Below are positions 8,923 to 17,978 of a stretch of DNA of 64,000 nucleotides, one piece after another (positions within the stretch are counted from its first letter, which is position 1; each line of letters begins with the position of its first letter). Below the pieces are notes generated by a model that had not been told where the DNA came from, made no database searches, and saw only the letters and a program-made list of their open reading frames with translations. Source of the stretch: Nitratireductor pacificus pht-3B (lineage in GTDB: Bacteria > Pseudomonadota > Alphaproteobacteria > Rhizobiales > Rhizobiaceae); contig NZ_AMRM01000009.1 of assembly GCF_000300335.1 (NCBI RefSeq), positions 62,001 through 126,000 on the forward strand, read 5' to 3'. Both the position numbers and the translations under genes were made by a program.

Positions 8923-9630
8923 ATGGTGAGCCGCACACCCCTTTCACCGGTCGGCAGGGAAACCCTGCAGGACCGGGTCTATGCCGAGCTGCGCCGGTCC
9001 CTGATGCATGGCATGCTCGACGCCGGCGCCATCCTGCGCATCCAGGATCTTGCGGCAACGCTGGACACAAGCACGATGCCGGTGCGCGAGGCGCTGGGGC
9101 GGCTGGTGTCGGAACAGGCGCTGGAAGCCCTGCCCAACCGTTCGGTGCGCGTGCCGGTCATCACGCGCGAACGGCTCGATGATCTGGCGCGCGCGCGCTG
9201 CCTCGTCGAGGGCGCGCTTACCGGCCTCGCCAGCGCAAGGCTGACGGATGAAGATTTCGACGCGCTGCGCGACCTGACCGGGCGCTGCGAGGCGGCCTTC
9301 GGCGGCGACGATCCCGACAAGGCGCACACGACCTCGGAACTCAATCACAGCTTCCATTTCCACATCTACCGCGCGGCGGGTTCGGCGGTGCTGATCCCCG
9401 TGGTGGAAAGCCTGTGGCTGCAATCGGGACCCTATGTGCGGGCGGCGGCGCAGGTCCACGACGAGGGCGGCGGTCTCCGCGCCATGCATTTCCACTGGGC
9501 GCTGATTGAGGCGCTGGAGCGCCGCGACGCGGATGCGTCCGTCAAGGCGCTGACGCAGGACATCACCCGTTCGTTCGATCTGGTGCGCGGCAGTCTCGAG
9601 GCTCGGGAAAAGGTGATGCGCTATGGCTGA
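8923..9630 (+). CDS. GntR-family transcriptional regulator (FadR/FCD type)
   Basis: DNA-binding regulator of about 235 residues. The N-terminal winged helix contains LQDRVYAELRRSLMHGML, then the GntR signature around MPVREALGRLVSEQALE. The all-helical C-terminal FCD effector domain shows ARCLVEGALTG, LNHSFHFHIYRAA and HFHWALIEALERRDAD; the histidines fit the metal site common in FCD domains. The start at 8923 (MVSRTPL) gives the usual family length; the frame is open to 8722 but the extra residues look unstructured and basic. It is divergent from livG and overlaps the next gene by 8 bp, so it probably senses the substrate or an intermediate of this locus. Confidence 0.9.
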   Translation: MVSRTPLSPVGRETLQDRVYAELRRSLMHGMLDAGAILRIQDLAATLDTSTMPVREALGRLVSEQALEALPNRSVRVPVITRERLDDLARARCLVEGALTGLASARLTDEDFDALRDLTGRCEAAFGGDDPDKAHTTSELNHSFHFHIYRAAGSAVLIPVVESLWLQSGPYVRAAAQVHDEGGGLRAMHFHWALIEALERRDADASVKALTQDITRSFDLVRGSLEAREKVMRYG

Positions 9631-9973
9631 CGGGGCGGATGACGGTTTCGATCTCTATGATCTGCGCGTGGAGGTGATCGTGCCGGAAGGCGAGCCGATC
9701 TATTGCGGCGCGAAGCCCGGCGATCATTTCGAACTGCGCGGCGAGATGCTGCATCTGCCGCCCGGCCAGGGATTCTCGATCTACTCGGTGGCCGCGGTCC
9801 TGCCGCTGCTCGCCGCGAAGCAGCGTCCCACGCACGCGAACGACTGGATGACCACGGACGCTGAAGTGGCCTGCCCCGATCCGAACTGCGCCTCCCGGCT
9901 GCGCATCACCCGCACGGGCAAGCGGCGCTTCAGCCATGCCGAAACCACAGCCGTCCCCCTGACGAAGGACTGA
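9623..9973 (+). CDS. TIGR04076-family small protein
   Basis: Protein of 116 residues with no signal peptide or membrane segment. The pattern is YDLRVEVIV near the N terminus, then IYCGAKPGDHFELRG, FSIYSVAAVLPLLAAKQRP and a conserved-looking VACPDPNC. That arrangement matches what I recall of the uncharacterised TIGR04076 family, in which a Cys-Asp-Pro motif recurs. It overlaps the GntR gene by 8 bp and ends 7 bp before the aldo/keto reductase, so it is co-transcribed and probably translationally coupled. Function unknown; the location suggests an accessory role in the pathway. Confidence 0.7.
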   Translation: MADGADDGFDLYDLRVEVIVPEGEPIYCGAKPGDHFELRGEMLHLPPGQGFSIYSVAAVLPLLAAKQRPTHANDWMTTDAEVACPDPNCASRLRITRTGKRRFSHAETTAVPLTKD

Positions 9974-9980
9974 ACAGACC

Positions 9981-11030
9981 ATGCAGCGCATCCAGCTTGC
10001 CCCGGATTACGAGATTTCGCGTGTCATCCGCGGCGGCTGGCAATTGTCCAGCGGGCACAGCGCGGCGCAGAGCGCCGATCCGGTCGCCGACATGGCCGCT
10101 TTCGCCGATGCGGGCATCACGACCTTCGACTGCGCCGACATCTATACCGGCGTCGAGGAGATGATCGGCCGTTTCCGCGCGCATTATGCCGACCTGCGCG
10201 GGGCCGAGGCGTTGGCGCGCATCAAGGTGCATACGAAATGCGTGCCCGACCTGAGCCTGCTGCCGCAGCTGACGCGGGCGCATGTGGCGGGCATCGTTGA
10301 GGAATCGCTGCGCCGGCTGAAGCAGGAACGCCTCGATCTGGTGCAGTTTCACTGGTGGGACTATGCCGTGCCGGGGTGGCTGGAGGCGGCCGGCTGGCTG
10401 GACGAACTGCGGCGCGAAGGCAAGATCGACCGGCTCGGCGGAACCAATTTCGACACCGCCCACATGCGGGCCATCGCGGAAAGCGGTGTGCCGCTCACAT
10501 CCATGCAGGTGCAGTATTCGCTGCTCGATGGCCGGCCGGCCAAAGCGATGGCGGAAGCCGCCGCGGCGCACGGCGTGTCGCTCCTGTGCTACGGCACGGT
10601 CGCCGGGGGATTCCTCAGCGAGCGCTGGCTGGGCGTCACCGAGCCTGAAGCGCCGCTCGAGAACCGCTCGCTCACCAAGTACAAGCTGATCATCGACGAT
10701 TTCGGCGGCTGGGACCTGTTTCAGGCACTGCTGACGGCGCTCGACGCGGTCGCCCGGCGGCACGGCAGCACCGTCGCCACCGTCGCCAGCGCCGCCATGC
10801 TGCTCAGGCCGTCGGTGGCCGGGGTGATCATCGGCGCCCGCAACCGCTCGCACCTTGCCTCGAATCTCGCCATCTCGGACCTCGTGCTGACGGAACGGGA
10901 TGCGGGGGAGATCAAGGCGGTGCTGGCCGAGGCCCGCGCCATCGAGGGGGACGTGTTCGACCTGGAGCGCGACCGCGAGGGCCGGCATGGCTCGATCATG
11001 AAATACAACCTCAACAAGGGGGCGGCCTGA
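9981..11030 (+). CDS. Aldo/keto reductase
   Basis: NAD(P)H-dependent oxidoreductase of 349 residues, single TIM-barrel domain. Catalytic residues are visible as Asp50/Tyr55 in FDCADIYTG, Lys86 in VHTKCVPD and His124 in VQFHWWDY. It shares distinctive strings with the N-terminal half of the AKR-RidA fusion at 3676-5157 (QFHWW, TNFD, GGFLSERWLG, KYK), so the two are paralogues within one locus. The C terminus (about 310-349) is a specific tail without recognised function. Co-transcribed with the GntR and TIGR04076 genes. Substrate unknown. Confidence 0.88.
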   Translation: MQRIQLAPDYEISRVIRGGWQLSSGHSAAQSADPVADMAAFADAGITTFDCADIYTGVEEMIGRFRAHYADLRGAEALARIKVHTKCVPDLSLLPQLTRAHVAGIVEESLRRLKQERLDLVQFHWWDYAVPGWLEAAGWLDELRREGKIDRLGGTNFDTAHMRAIAESGVPLTSMQVQYSLLDGRPAKAMAEAAAAHGVSLLCYGTVAGGFLSERWLGVTEPEAPLENRSLTKYKLIIDDFGGWDLFQALLTALDAVARRHGSTVATVASAAMLLRPSVAGVIIGARNRSHLASNLAISDLVLTERDAGEIKAVLAEARAIEGDVFDLERDREGRHGSIMKYNLNKGAA

Positions 11031-11155
11031 CCGCTCCCCGAACGAGCGCCGCGACAAGACGGCGCCGCCAACAGGGAAGACCGGAACGGGCCCACCGGAA
11101 AGCGGGCCACGGACAACCGAACCAGACCAGGGAACCAAGGAACGGGAGAACAGCC

Positions 11156-12412
11156 ATGAGGAAGACATTGCTTGCCGCGACGTTCATCGCGGGGCTCGCC
11201 CTGCCGGCGGCGGCGCAGGACTGCGACATCACTATCGGCGTCGTCATGGAGCTGACCGGACCGGCCGGCCAGTACGGCCAGGCCGGCGCGAAGTCGGTGG
11301 AGATGGCGTTCCGCGACTTCAACGAGGCCGGCGGCGTCGACGGCTGCAAGCTGGTGACGGATACGCGCGACAGCCAGAGCCAGGGGACCGTAGCGGTCGA
11401 TCAGGCGACGCAGCTCGTCAATGTCAGGAAGGTGCCGGTCATCATCGGCGGCATCATCTCGTCGGTGTCGATCCCGATCCTGACCTCGGTGACGGCGGCG
11501 GCCGGCGTGGTGCAGGTGTCGCCCGCCTCGTCCTCGCCGACGCTGACGGCGCTCGGCCGCGACGGCAAGACAAACGGCGTTTTCTTCCGCACCATCACCT
11601 CCGATGCGCTGCAGGGGACCGCCGCCGCCAAATACGCGCTCGACCAGGGGCTGAAGAAGCTCGCCATCATCCACGTCAACAACGATTTCGGCGTGAACAT
11701 GGTGCGCGAGTTCCAAGCGGCCTACAAGAAGCTCGGCGGCACCGTCACCTCCGTTACGCCGTATAACGAGCGGCAGGCGAACTATGCATCGGAGGCGAGC
11801 GCTGCGATGGCGGGCGATCCCGAGGCGCTGTACCTCGTCAGCTACCCGGTCGACGGCGCGACCATCGCCCGCGCCTGGATCTCCGGCGGCGGCCCGCAGA
11901 AGTTCCTGCTCAACGACGGCATGAACTCGCAGGAGTTCATCGAGGCAGTCGGCGCAAAATTCCTCAACGAGGCCTACGGCACGTCCTCGGGCACCAGCCC
12001 GACTGCCTCGACGGAATATTTCTACGGCAGCTACGAGGCCTTCTCCGGCGGCATCAAGCCCGACGCACCCGCCGCCGACCGCTCCTACGACGCGGGCGCC
12101 ATCGTCGCGCTGGCGGTCGCCAAGGCCGGCAAGGCGGATTCGGCGGCCATCAAGGCGGCCATCCCGGAAGTGGTCGCGGCGGACGGCACCGTCATCCATG
12201 CCGGCAAGGACGAGTTCGCCAAGGCGCTCGCCCTGATCAAGGACGGCAAGTCGATCAAGTATGAGGGCGTGATCGGCCCGGTCGGTTTCGACCAGTATGG
12301 CGACATCACCGGTCCGTTCCGTCTCTGGCGCGTCCAGGACGGAGCCGTCACCACGGTCGGAGAGATCAGCGCCGACGAGGTGGCCAAGGTCAAGGCAGAG
12401 GTCGCCAAGTAA
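11156..12412 (+). CDS. ABC transporter periplasmic substrate-binding protein (LivK/HAAT type)
   Basis: Exported solute receptor of 418 residues. A clean signal peptide ([10 protein letters not shown]... ending AAAQD) is followed by the type-1 periplasmic-binding fold: [38 protein letters not shown] and [16 protein letters not shown]. It should deliver the ligand to LivHMGF encoded divergently at 5164-8649, whose operon has no receptor of its own. The gap from the AKR gene is 125 bp and a GGAACGGGAGAACAGCC ribosome-binding region precedes the ATG. Ligand unknown. Confidence 0.9.
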   Translation: MRKTLLAATFIAGLALPAAAQDCDITIGVVMELTGPAGQYGQAGAKSVEMAFRDFNEAGGVDGCKLVTDTRDSQSQGTVAVDQATQLVNVRKVPVIIGGIISSVSIPILTSVTAAAGVVQVSPASSSPTLTALGRDGKTNGVFFRTITSDALQGTAAAKYALDQGLKKLAIIHVNNDFGVNMVREFQAAYKKLGGTVTSVTPYNERQANYASEASAAMAGDPEALYLVSYPVDGATIARAWISGGGPQKFLLNDGMNSQEFIEAVGAKFLNEAYGTSSGTSPTASTEYFYGSYEAFSGGIKPDAPAADRSYDAGAIVALAVAKAGKADSAAIKAAIPEVVAADGTVIHAGKDEFAKALALIKDGKSIKYEGVIGPVGFDQYGDITGPFRLWRVQDGAVTTVGEISADEVAKVKAEVAK

Positions 12413-12438
12413 CCCGGGAGAGGGGTCTCCGGGGGACG

Positions 12439-12477
12439 AAGGGGGTTGCGCCATTCCGGCGTGGCCCCTTTCATTTC
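12439..12477 (+). terminator. Probable terminator of the substrate-binding protein gene
   Basis: An imperfect GC-rich stem with AAGGGG at one end and CCCCTT at the other, with TTTCATTTCC after it, lies 27 bp past the stop codon. Confidence 0.45.
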
Positions 12478-12591
12478 CGCGGGCTGGCCTTGCCCGCACG
12501 GCCATTCCTGATAATAGTCGGCGCAATCTGTGGGGCGCTGCTCCGGCGGGTGCGCCGGCTTCGCCGAGATCCTCGAAGACCGGAAGACATC

Positions 12592-13815
12592 ATGACGACA
12601 CCCAAAGACGTGAAAAAGGTCGTGCTCGCCTATTCGGGCGGCCTCGACACCTCGATCATCCTGAAATGGCTGCAGACGGAACTCGGCGCGGAGGTGGTGA
12701 CCTTCACCGCCGATCTCGGCCAGGGCGACGAGCTGGAACCGGCCCGCAAGAAGGCGGAGATGCTCGGCATCAAGGAGATCTACATCGAGGACGTGCGCGA
12801 GGAGTTCGTCCGCGATTTCGTCTTCCCGATGTTCCGCGCCAACGCCCTCTATGAAGGCACATACCTGCTCGGCACGTCGATTGCCCGGCCGCTGATCTCG
12901 AAGCGGCTGGTGGAGATCGCCGCCGAGACCGGTGCCGACGCCATCGCGCATGGCGCGACCGGCAAGGGCAACGATCAGGTGCGTTTCGAGCTTTCCGCCT
13001 ATGCGCTGAACCCCGACATCAAGATCATCGCCCCGTGGCGCGACTGGACCTTCAAGTCGCGCACCGACCTCCTGAACTTCGCCGAGGCGCACCAGATCCC
13101 CGTGCCGAAGGACAAGCAGGGCGAGGCGCCGTTCTCGGTGGACGCCAATCTCTTACACTCCTCTTCCGAGGGCAAGGTGCTGGAAGACCCGTGGAACGAG
13201 CCGCCGGAATATGTCCACCAGCGCTCCGTCTCGCCGATGGACGCCCCGGACCGGGCGACGGAAATCACCATTTCCTTCAAGGCGGGCGACGCGGTGGCCA
13301 TCGACGGCAAGGCGATGTCGCCGGCGACACTGCTTGCGGCGCTCAACGATCTCGGCCGCGACAACGGCATCGGCCGCATCGATCTCGTCGAGAACCGTTT
13401 CGTTGGCATGAAATCGCGCGGCGTCTATGAGACGCCGGGCGGCACGATCCTGCTCGCGGCGCACCGGGCGATGGAATCGATCACGCTCGACCGCGGCGCT
13501 GCGCATCTGAAGGACGAGCTGATGCCGCGCTATGCGGAGCTGATCTACAACGGCTTCTGGTTCTCGCCGGAGCGCGAGATGCTGCAGGCGGCGATCGACA
13601 AGAGCCAGGAGGACGTCGAGGGCGAGGTGCGCCTGAAGCTCTACAAGGGCAATGTCATCGTCACCGGCCGCAAGTCCGACAAGTCGCTCTATTCGGACGC
13701 GCTGGTCACCTTCGAGGACGACCAGGGCGCCTACGACCAGAAGGACGCTGCCGGCTTCATCAAGCTGAACGCGCTGCGGCTCAGGACGCTGGCGGCGCGG
13801 AAGCGCGGGCGGTAG
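12592..13815 (+). CDS. argG: Argininosuccinate synthase
   Basis: Catalyses ATP-dependent condensation of citrulline and aspartate to argininosuccinate in arginine biosynthesis. The protein has 407 residues, the usual length. The N-terminal ATP-pyrophosphatase motif is [12 protein letters not shown] (about residues 13-24), followed by [30 protein letters not shown] and [15 protein letters not shown]. The ATG at 12592 ([11 protein letters not shown]) matches the family start; the longer frame from 12490 is upstream sequence. It stands alone between terminator-like sequences. Confidence 0.97.
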   Translation: MTTPKDVKKVVLAYSGGLDTSIILKWLQTELGAEVVTFTADLGQGDELEPARKKAEMLGIKEIYIEDVREEFVRDFVFPMFRANALYEGTYLLGTSIARPLISKRLVEIAAETGADAIAHGATGKGNDQVRFELSAYALNPDIKIIAPWRDWTFKSRTDLLNFAEAHQIPVPKDKQGEAPFSVDANLLHSSSEGKVLEDPWNEPPEYVHQRSVSPMDAPDRATEITISFKAGDAVAIDGKAMSPATLLAALNDLGRDNGIGRIDLVENRFVGMKSRGVYETPGGTILLAAHRAMESITLDRGAAHLKDELMPRYAELIYNGFWFSPEREMLQAAIDKSQEDVEGEVRLKLYKGNVIVTGRKSDKSLYSDALVTFEDDQGAYDQKDAAGFIKLNALRLRTLAARKRGR

Positions 13816-13842
13816 GGCGATTCAGGCGCTGCGCGAGCGGCG

Positions 13843-13893
13843 TCCTCCTTCTCCCCGCATGCGGGGAGAAGGTCCCGGCAGGGGGATGAGGGG
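13843..13893. repeat. Rhizobial intergenic palindromic repeat, single unit
   Basis: Core TTCTCCCCGCATGCGGGGAG followed by AAGGT, GGCAGG and GATGAGGGG. Same core as the repeats at 19031, 47323 and 53341. It may act as argG terminator-like structure. Confidence 0.75.
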
Positions 13894-14069
13894 CGGTCCG
13901 ATCCCGGAACAAGGCCAGACGCTCGTCTGCAGCGCCGCGCATCATTCTGAGACGCGCAGTGATTCTATAACGCTTTGAAATAATGCATATTTGCCGGCGG
14001 TAGGGAGGAAGAAGGCGCTTGTTTCAACGCCTCCCGGCCCTCCGCTATGGCTCCGGGCGTTCGCAGCCT

Positions 14070-14094
14070 GTGCTCATGCCACCGGCATGAGCAC
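14070..14094 (-). terminator. Perfect 11-bp-stem hairpin after lytic transglycosylase
   Basis: GTGCTCATGCC, loop of 3, GGCATGAGCAC, starting 22 bp downstream of the transglycosylase stop codon on the minus strand. There is no T-run, so it may be a stabilising hairpin or a repeat rather than an intrinsic terminator. Confidence 0.4.
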
Positions 14095-14115
14095 TCCGCT
14101 TGCGCGGACCGCGCC

Positions 14116-14931
14116 TCACCCATCAATCTCCTTGGCCATGATGGCGATGGCCTGCTGGTAGACGCTTGCGGCGTTCCAGCCCTGGATGGCACGGAAATTG
14201 GGCTGGCCGGGCTGATAGCCGGCGCCGGCGCGCCAGCCGTGCGCGCGCAGGAAATTGGCCGTCGAGGCCAGTGCGTCGGCAGAGGACCGGACCATGTCGA
14301 CGCGGCCATTGCCGTCGCCGTCGACCGCATATTTCAGGGCGTTGCCGGGCAGGAACTGCGTCTGGCCGATCTCGCCATGGGCTGCGCCCTTGGCCGAGGG
14401 GCTCAGCATGCCGCGGTCGACCATCTGCAGGGCGCCGTAGAGATGGCCGGTGAAGAACTCCGAGCGCCGGCAATCATAGGCGAGCGTGGCGACCGCCGAG
14501 ATCGTGTGCTGGTTGCCGAGGAAGCCGCCGAAGCCGGTCTCCATGCCCCAGATGGCGATCAGCGGCCCGGCCGGGACGCCGTAGCGCTTTTCCAGGTTCG
14601 CGAACAGGGCGGCATGCTTCTTCTTCATGCCCTTGCCGCGCGAGATGATGGCGTTGGCGCCGCGCTTCTGCATGAAGGAGTTCAGCGACAGCTTGAAGCT
14701 CCTCTGGCCGCGGTCGGCGGCGATGGTCTTGCTGGCATAGCTGGTGCTGGCCAGGGCATCGAGGCCGCGCTTGCCGATGCCGCGCGACGCGGCTTCGCGG
14801 CTGAACTGTGCCTTCCAGTTCTCGAAGCCGCCGGCATTGTTTCCGCACTGGGCGGCAGACGCGCCGCCCGCGGCCAGAAGTGATGCACATACAGTTGCGG
14901 CGATGAGCGCCGCCCTGCCCCCGAAAGCCAT
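14116..14931 (-). CDS. Lytic murein transglycosylase (MltB/SLT_2-like)
   Basis: Periplasmic peptidoglycan-cleaving enzyme of 271 residues. The start at 14931 gives a good signal peptide (MAFGGRAALIAATVCASLL... cut near GASAAQ), better than the longer frame to 14997. The catalytic glutamate is in IAIWGMETGFGG, with substrate-groove motifs GEIGQTQFLPGNALKYAVD and SSADALASTANFLRAHGW. No peptidoglycan-binding domain follows, so this is the short form. Transcribed singly; a strong hairpin lies just downstream. Confidence 0.9.
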   Translation of the reverse strand: MAFGGRAALIAATVCASLLAAGGASAAQCGNNAGGFENWKAQFSREAASRGIGKRGLDALASTSYASKTIAADRGQRSFKLSLNSFMQKRGANAIISRGKGMKKKHAALFANLEKRYGVPAGPLIAIWGMETGFGGFLGNQHTISAVATLAYDCRRSEFFTGHLYGALQMVDRGMLSPSAKGAAHGEIGQTQFLPGNALKYAVDGDGNGRVDMVRSSADALASTANFLRAHGWRAGAGYQPGQPNFRAIQGWNAASVYQQAIAIMAKEIDG

Positions 14932-15144
14932 GCTGCTCTCCTTAAGACAAAAAAGGCCATAAAAGTTGATCCTGCCAGCGTTTGCGGGCGATGTCACCCG
15001 CTGCAGGGCCTTTGTGGCCTAGCACAGCGGTGATTACCGATCCGTTTCATCGTTTATTTTCCGTTTCCGTCGGAAGACCCCGAGGGAACCATTTCCGCCG
15101 CGTCGCCGTTGGTCGCCCCGGTCGAGTCTGACAGGAGAACGACA

Positions 15145-15765
15145 ATGAACAGGATGCTTCTCAGGAATGCGGTCGCCGCGACGGCGCTGATGACCTTTAC
15201 CGGCCTCGCGGCAGCCGATGTCGTGGCGGTGGCGACGACCGATCTCAACATCCGCTCGGGTCCCGGCCCGCATTATCCCGTGGTCGGCGCCATCGGCGCC
15301 AACCAGGAAGCCGTCATCGGCGGCTGCCAGGAAGGCAGCAAATGGTGCGTGGTAACCGCCAACGGCGTCGACGGCTGGGCCTATTCCGACTACCTGATCG
15401 CGCCGTTCGGCGGTGAGGAACGGATCGTCGTGACCGAACGCCCGGCGGAGGCCCTGCCGCCCGTCTCGTTCGAAGCGACGTCGAGCGTCGAGACCGGCGT
15501 GGTGCGCGGCGAGCTGATCGGTCGCAAGACAGCGTTCGGCACGATCGAGCCGATCCCGGCGCCGCCGGCCGAGGTGCGCACCTATGTCGAGACGAACACG
15601 ATCGACCCGGTCTATCTGGACGGCGAAGTGGTGGTCGGCGCGGCCCTGCCCGAGACGGTGGAGGTGCGCGAGATTCCCGACTACGACTACCGCTACGTCT
15701 ATGTGAACGAGCAGCCGGTGCTGGTCGAGCCGGAGACGCGACGCATCGTCTACGTGCTGCGTTAG
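15145..15765 (+). CDS. Exported SH3b-domain protein with DUF1236-like C terminus
   Basis: Predicted exported protein of 206 residues. The start at 15145 is preceded by an ACAGGAGAACGACA ribosome-binding site. After the signal peptide (ending near LAAADVV) comes a bacterial SH3 domain with TDLNIRSGPGPHYPVVGAIG and WCVVTANGVDGWAYSDYL. The C-terminal 50 residues end in YVYVNEQPVLVEPETRRIVY, which resembles the DUF1236 motif repeated in rhizobial cell-envelope proteins. Likely binds envelope material; no enzymatic motif. Monocistronic, with a hairpin 40 bp downstream. Confidence 0.8.
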   Translation: MNRMLLRNAVAATALMTFTGLAAADVVAVATTDLNIRSGPGPHYPVVGAIGANQEAVIGGCQEGSKWCVVTANGVDGWAYSDYLIAPFGGEERIVVTERPAEALPPVSFEATSSVETGVVRGELIGRKTAFGTIEPIPAPPAEVRTYVETNTIDPVYLDGEVVVGAALPETVEVREIPDYDYRYVYVNEQPVLVEPETRRIVYVLR

Positions 15766-16072
15766 TTTCATTCCAAGCATGTCCCAACGGGCGTTCCCTG
15801 CCCCGGAAGAGCGTCGTCGGCCCCGCTGGCGGCGCTCTTCTTGACTCCGGACCGGATTTCCTGTCTACAGACGCGGAATTTCCGCGACGAGTGACAACTC
15901 CGAGCAGCCGACCAGGGCGCCTTTCGGCGGAAAGCGACGATCCTGGAGGTCAACACCCGGCAGCGCGATGCGCCCCCGGGTGCTTTTCGGCTTTGCGACG
16001 GGTTTGAAGCTGCGGCGCGGATGCATTACCTCTCGCATCCTATGCGGATGATGCGAGACATGAGGAACGCGG
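15766..16072. other. Gap between SH3-domain gene and ffh
   Basis: Contains a terminator-like hairpin at 15806-15840, then the ffh leader. Nothing else recognisable; no 4.5S RNA seen. Confidence 0.5.
15806..15840 (+). terminator. Terminator-like hairpin after the SH3-domain gene
   Basis: GAAGAGCG pairs with CGCTCTTC across a 19-base, itself GC-rich, interior; followed by TTG rather than a long T-run. Confidence 0.5.
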
Positions 16073-17632
16073 ATGTTTGAATCGCTCCAGGAACGCCTTG
16101 GTTCCATCCTGAACGGCCTAACGGGCCGTGGCGCGCTGTCGGAGGCCGATGTCTCGGCAGCCCTGCGTGAAGTGCGCCGGGCGCTGATCGAGGCGGACGT
16201 CGCGCTCGACGTGGTGCGTTCCTTCACCGACCGGGTGCGCGAGAAGGCCGTCGGGGCGGAAGTCCTGAAGTCGATCAAGCCCGGCCAGATGGTCGTCAAG
16301 ATCGTCCATGACGAGCTGGTGGAGATGCTCGGCGCCGAGGGCGAGACGATCGACTTGAACGCGCCGGCTCCGGTCGTCGTCATGATGGTCGGCCTGCAGG
16401 GGTCGGGCAAGACCACCACCACCGGCAAGATCGCCAAGCGGATGACCGAGCGCCAGGGCAAGAAGGTCCTGATGGCCTCGCTCGACACGCGCCGGCCCGC
16501 CGCGCAGGAGCAGCTCCGGCAGATCGGCGAGCAGACGGGCGTTGCCACGCTGCCGGTCGTTCCCGACCAGTCTCCCGTCGACATCGCCAAGCGCGCCGTG
16601 CAGGCGGCGAAGCTCGGCGGCCATGACGTGGTGATCCTCGATACGGCCGGCCGCACGCATATCGACGAGCCGCTGATGGTCGAGATGGCCGACATCAAGC
16701 GCGTGTCGAACCCGCACGAGATCCTGCTGGTCGCGGACTCGCTGACCGGCCAGGACGCCGTCAACCTGGCCAACAATTTCAACGACCGCGTCGGCATCAC
16801 GGGCCTGGTGCTCACCCGCATGGACGGCGACGGGCGCGGCGGCGCGGCGCTCTCCATGCGCGCCGTCACCGGCAAGCCGATCAAGCTGATCGGCGTCGGC
16901 GAGAAGATGGACGCGCTGGAGGAGTTCCATCCCAAGCGCATCGCCGACCGCATTCTCGGCATGGGCGACATCGTCTCGCTGGTCGAGAGGGCCGCCGAAA
17001 CCATCGACGCGGAAAAGGCCGCGGCGATGGCGAAGAAGATGCAGGACGGCAAGTTCGACCTGAACGACCTCGCCGACCAGCTTCGCCAGATGCAGAACAT
17101 GGGCGGCATGGGCGGCATCATGGGCATGATGCCCGGCATGGGAAAGATGAAGGACCAGATGGCCGCCGCCGGCCTGGACGACAAGATGTTCGGCCGGCAG
17201 ATCGCCATCATCCAGTCGATGACCGCCAAGGAACGGGCCAATCCGGACCTGCTCAAGCACAGCCGCAAGAAGCGCATCGCCGCCGGTTCCGGCACGGATG
17301 CGGCGCAGATCAACAAGCTCCTGAAGATGCACCGACAGATGGCCGACATGATGAAGGCCATGGGCGGCAAGGGCCGCAAGGGCGGCATGATGCGCGGCCT
17401 GATGGGCGGCATGGCGCAGAAAATGGGGCTTGGCGGCCTCGGGGGCGGCATGCCCGACCTGTCGAAGATGGATCCGAAGCAGCTCGAGGCCCTGCAGAAG
17501 CAGGCGCAGGCCGCCGGTCTCGGTTCCGGCGGCGGCCTGCCGAAGGGCGGCATGCCGGGCCTGCCAGGTCTCCCCGGCGGCGGTCTACCGGGACTGCCGG
17601 GCGGGCTGCCCGGCCTGCCGAAGAAGAAGTGA
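16073..17632 (+). CDS. ffh: Signal recognition particle protein Ffh
   Basis: GTPase that binds signal sequences and the SRP RNA to target nascent membrane proteins to FtsY and the translocon. The 519 residues divide into N domain (1 to about 95), G domain with GLQGSGKTTTTGKIA (about 105-120), DTAGRTH (about 189) and LTRMDGDGRGGAALS, and a methionine-rich M domain from about 300. The C-terminal 45 residues are a glycine/proline/leucine-rich tail of LPG-type repeats ending in LPKKK, beyond the conserved M domain. First gene of a run with aroQ, a GNAT gene and rpsP. Confidence 0.97.
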   Translation: MFESLQERLGSILNGLTGRGALSEADVSAALREVRRALIEADVALDVVRSFTDRVREKAVGAEVLKSIKPGQMVVKIVHDELVEMLGAEGETIDLNAPAPVVVMMVGLQGSGKTTTTGKIAKRMTERQGKKVLMASLDTRRPAAQEQLRQIGEQTGVATLPVVPDQSPVDIAKRAVQAAKLGGHDVVILDTAGRTHIDEPLMVEMADIKRVSNPHEILLVADSLTGQDAVNLANNFNDRVGITGLVLTRMDGDGRGGAALSMRAVTGKPIKLIGVGEKMDALEEFHPKRIADRILGMGDIVSLVERAAETIDAEKAAAMAKKMQDGKFDLNDLADQLRQMQNMGGMGGIMGMMPGMGKMKDQMAAAGLDDKMFGRQIAIIQSMTAKERANPDLLKHSRKKRIAAGSGTDAAQINKLLKMHRQMADMMKAMGGKGRKGGMMRGLMGGMAQKMGLGGLGGGMPDLSKMDPKQLEALQKQAQAAGLGSGGGLPKGGMPGLPGLPGGGLPGLPGGLPGLPKKK

Positions 17633-17642
17633 GGACGGGGGC

Positions 17643-17975
17643 ATGAGCGGCGATATGGATGCGGCAAGGGCACGGCTTCTGGAGCTGCGGGCGTCGATCG
17701 ACAACATCGACGCGGCGCTGGTGCACATGCTCGCCGAGCGGTTCCGCTGCACGAAGGCCGTCGGCCACCTGAAGGCGACGCACGAACTGCCGCCGGCCGA
17801 TCCCGAGCGCGAGCGCCAGCAGATCGCCCGCCTGCGCCGACTGGCCGACGACGCCCATCTCGATCCCGATTTCGCCGAGAAGTTCCTGAACTTCATCATT
17901 CACGAGGTGATTCGCCATCACGAGGCGATCGCCGAGGAGCACGGCAATGGCGCAACCCGGGAAGGAGACGCCTGA
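17643..17975 (+). CDS. Chorismate mutase (AroQ class)
   Basis: Small all-helical enzyme of 110 residues that would convert chorismate to prephenate for Phe/Tyr synthesis. The pattern LRASIDNIDAALVHMLAERF, then TKAVGHLKATHELPPADPER and a C-terminal FIIHEVIRHHEAIAEEHG, is that of stand-alone AroQ proteins. The ATG at 17643 lies 10 bp after ffh and 3 bp separate its end from the GNAT gene, so all are co-transcribed. The ffh-aroQ linkage is common in Rhizobiales. A longer frame from 17430 is only a shadow inside ffh. Confidence 0.88.
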   Translation: MSGDMDAARARLLELRASIDNIDAALVHMLAERFRCTKAVGHLKATHELPPADPERERQQIARLRRLADDAHLDPDFAEKFLNFIIHEVIRHHEAIAEEHGNGATREGDA

Positions 17976-17978
17976 GCG

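Larger units (their letters stand above)
13816..14115. other. Gene-free gap between argG and lytic transglycosylase
   Basis: Holds one palindromic intergenic repeat right after argG, a stretch of lower GC around 13960-13990, and a perfect hairpin at 14070-14094. No coding signal seen. Confidence 0.6.
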
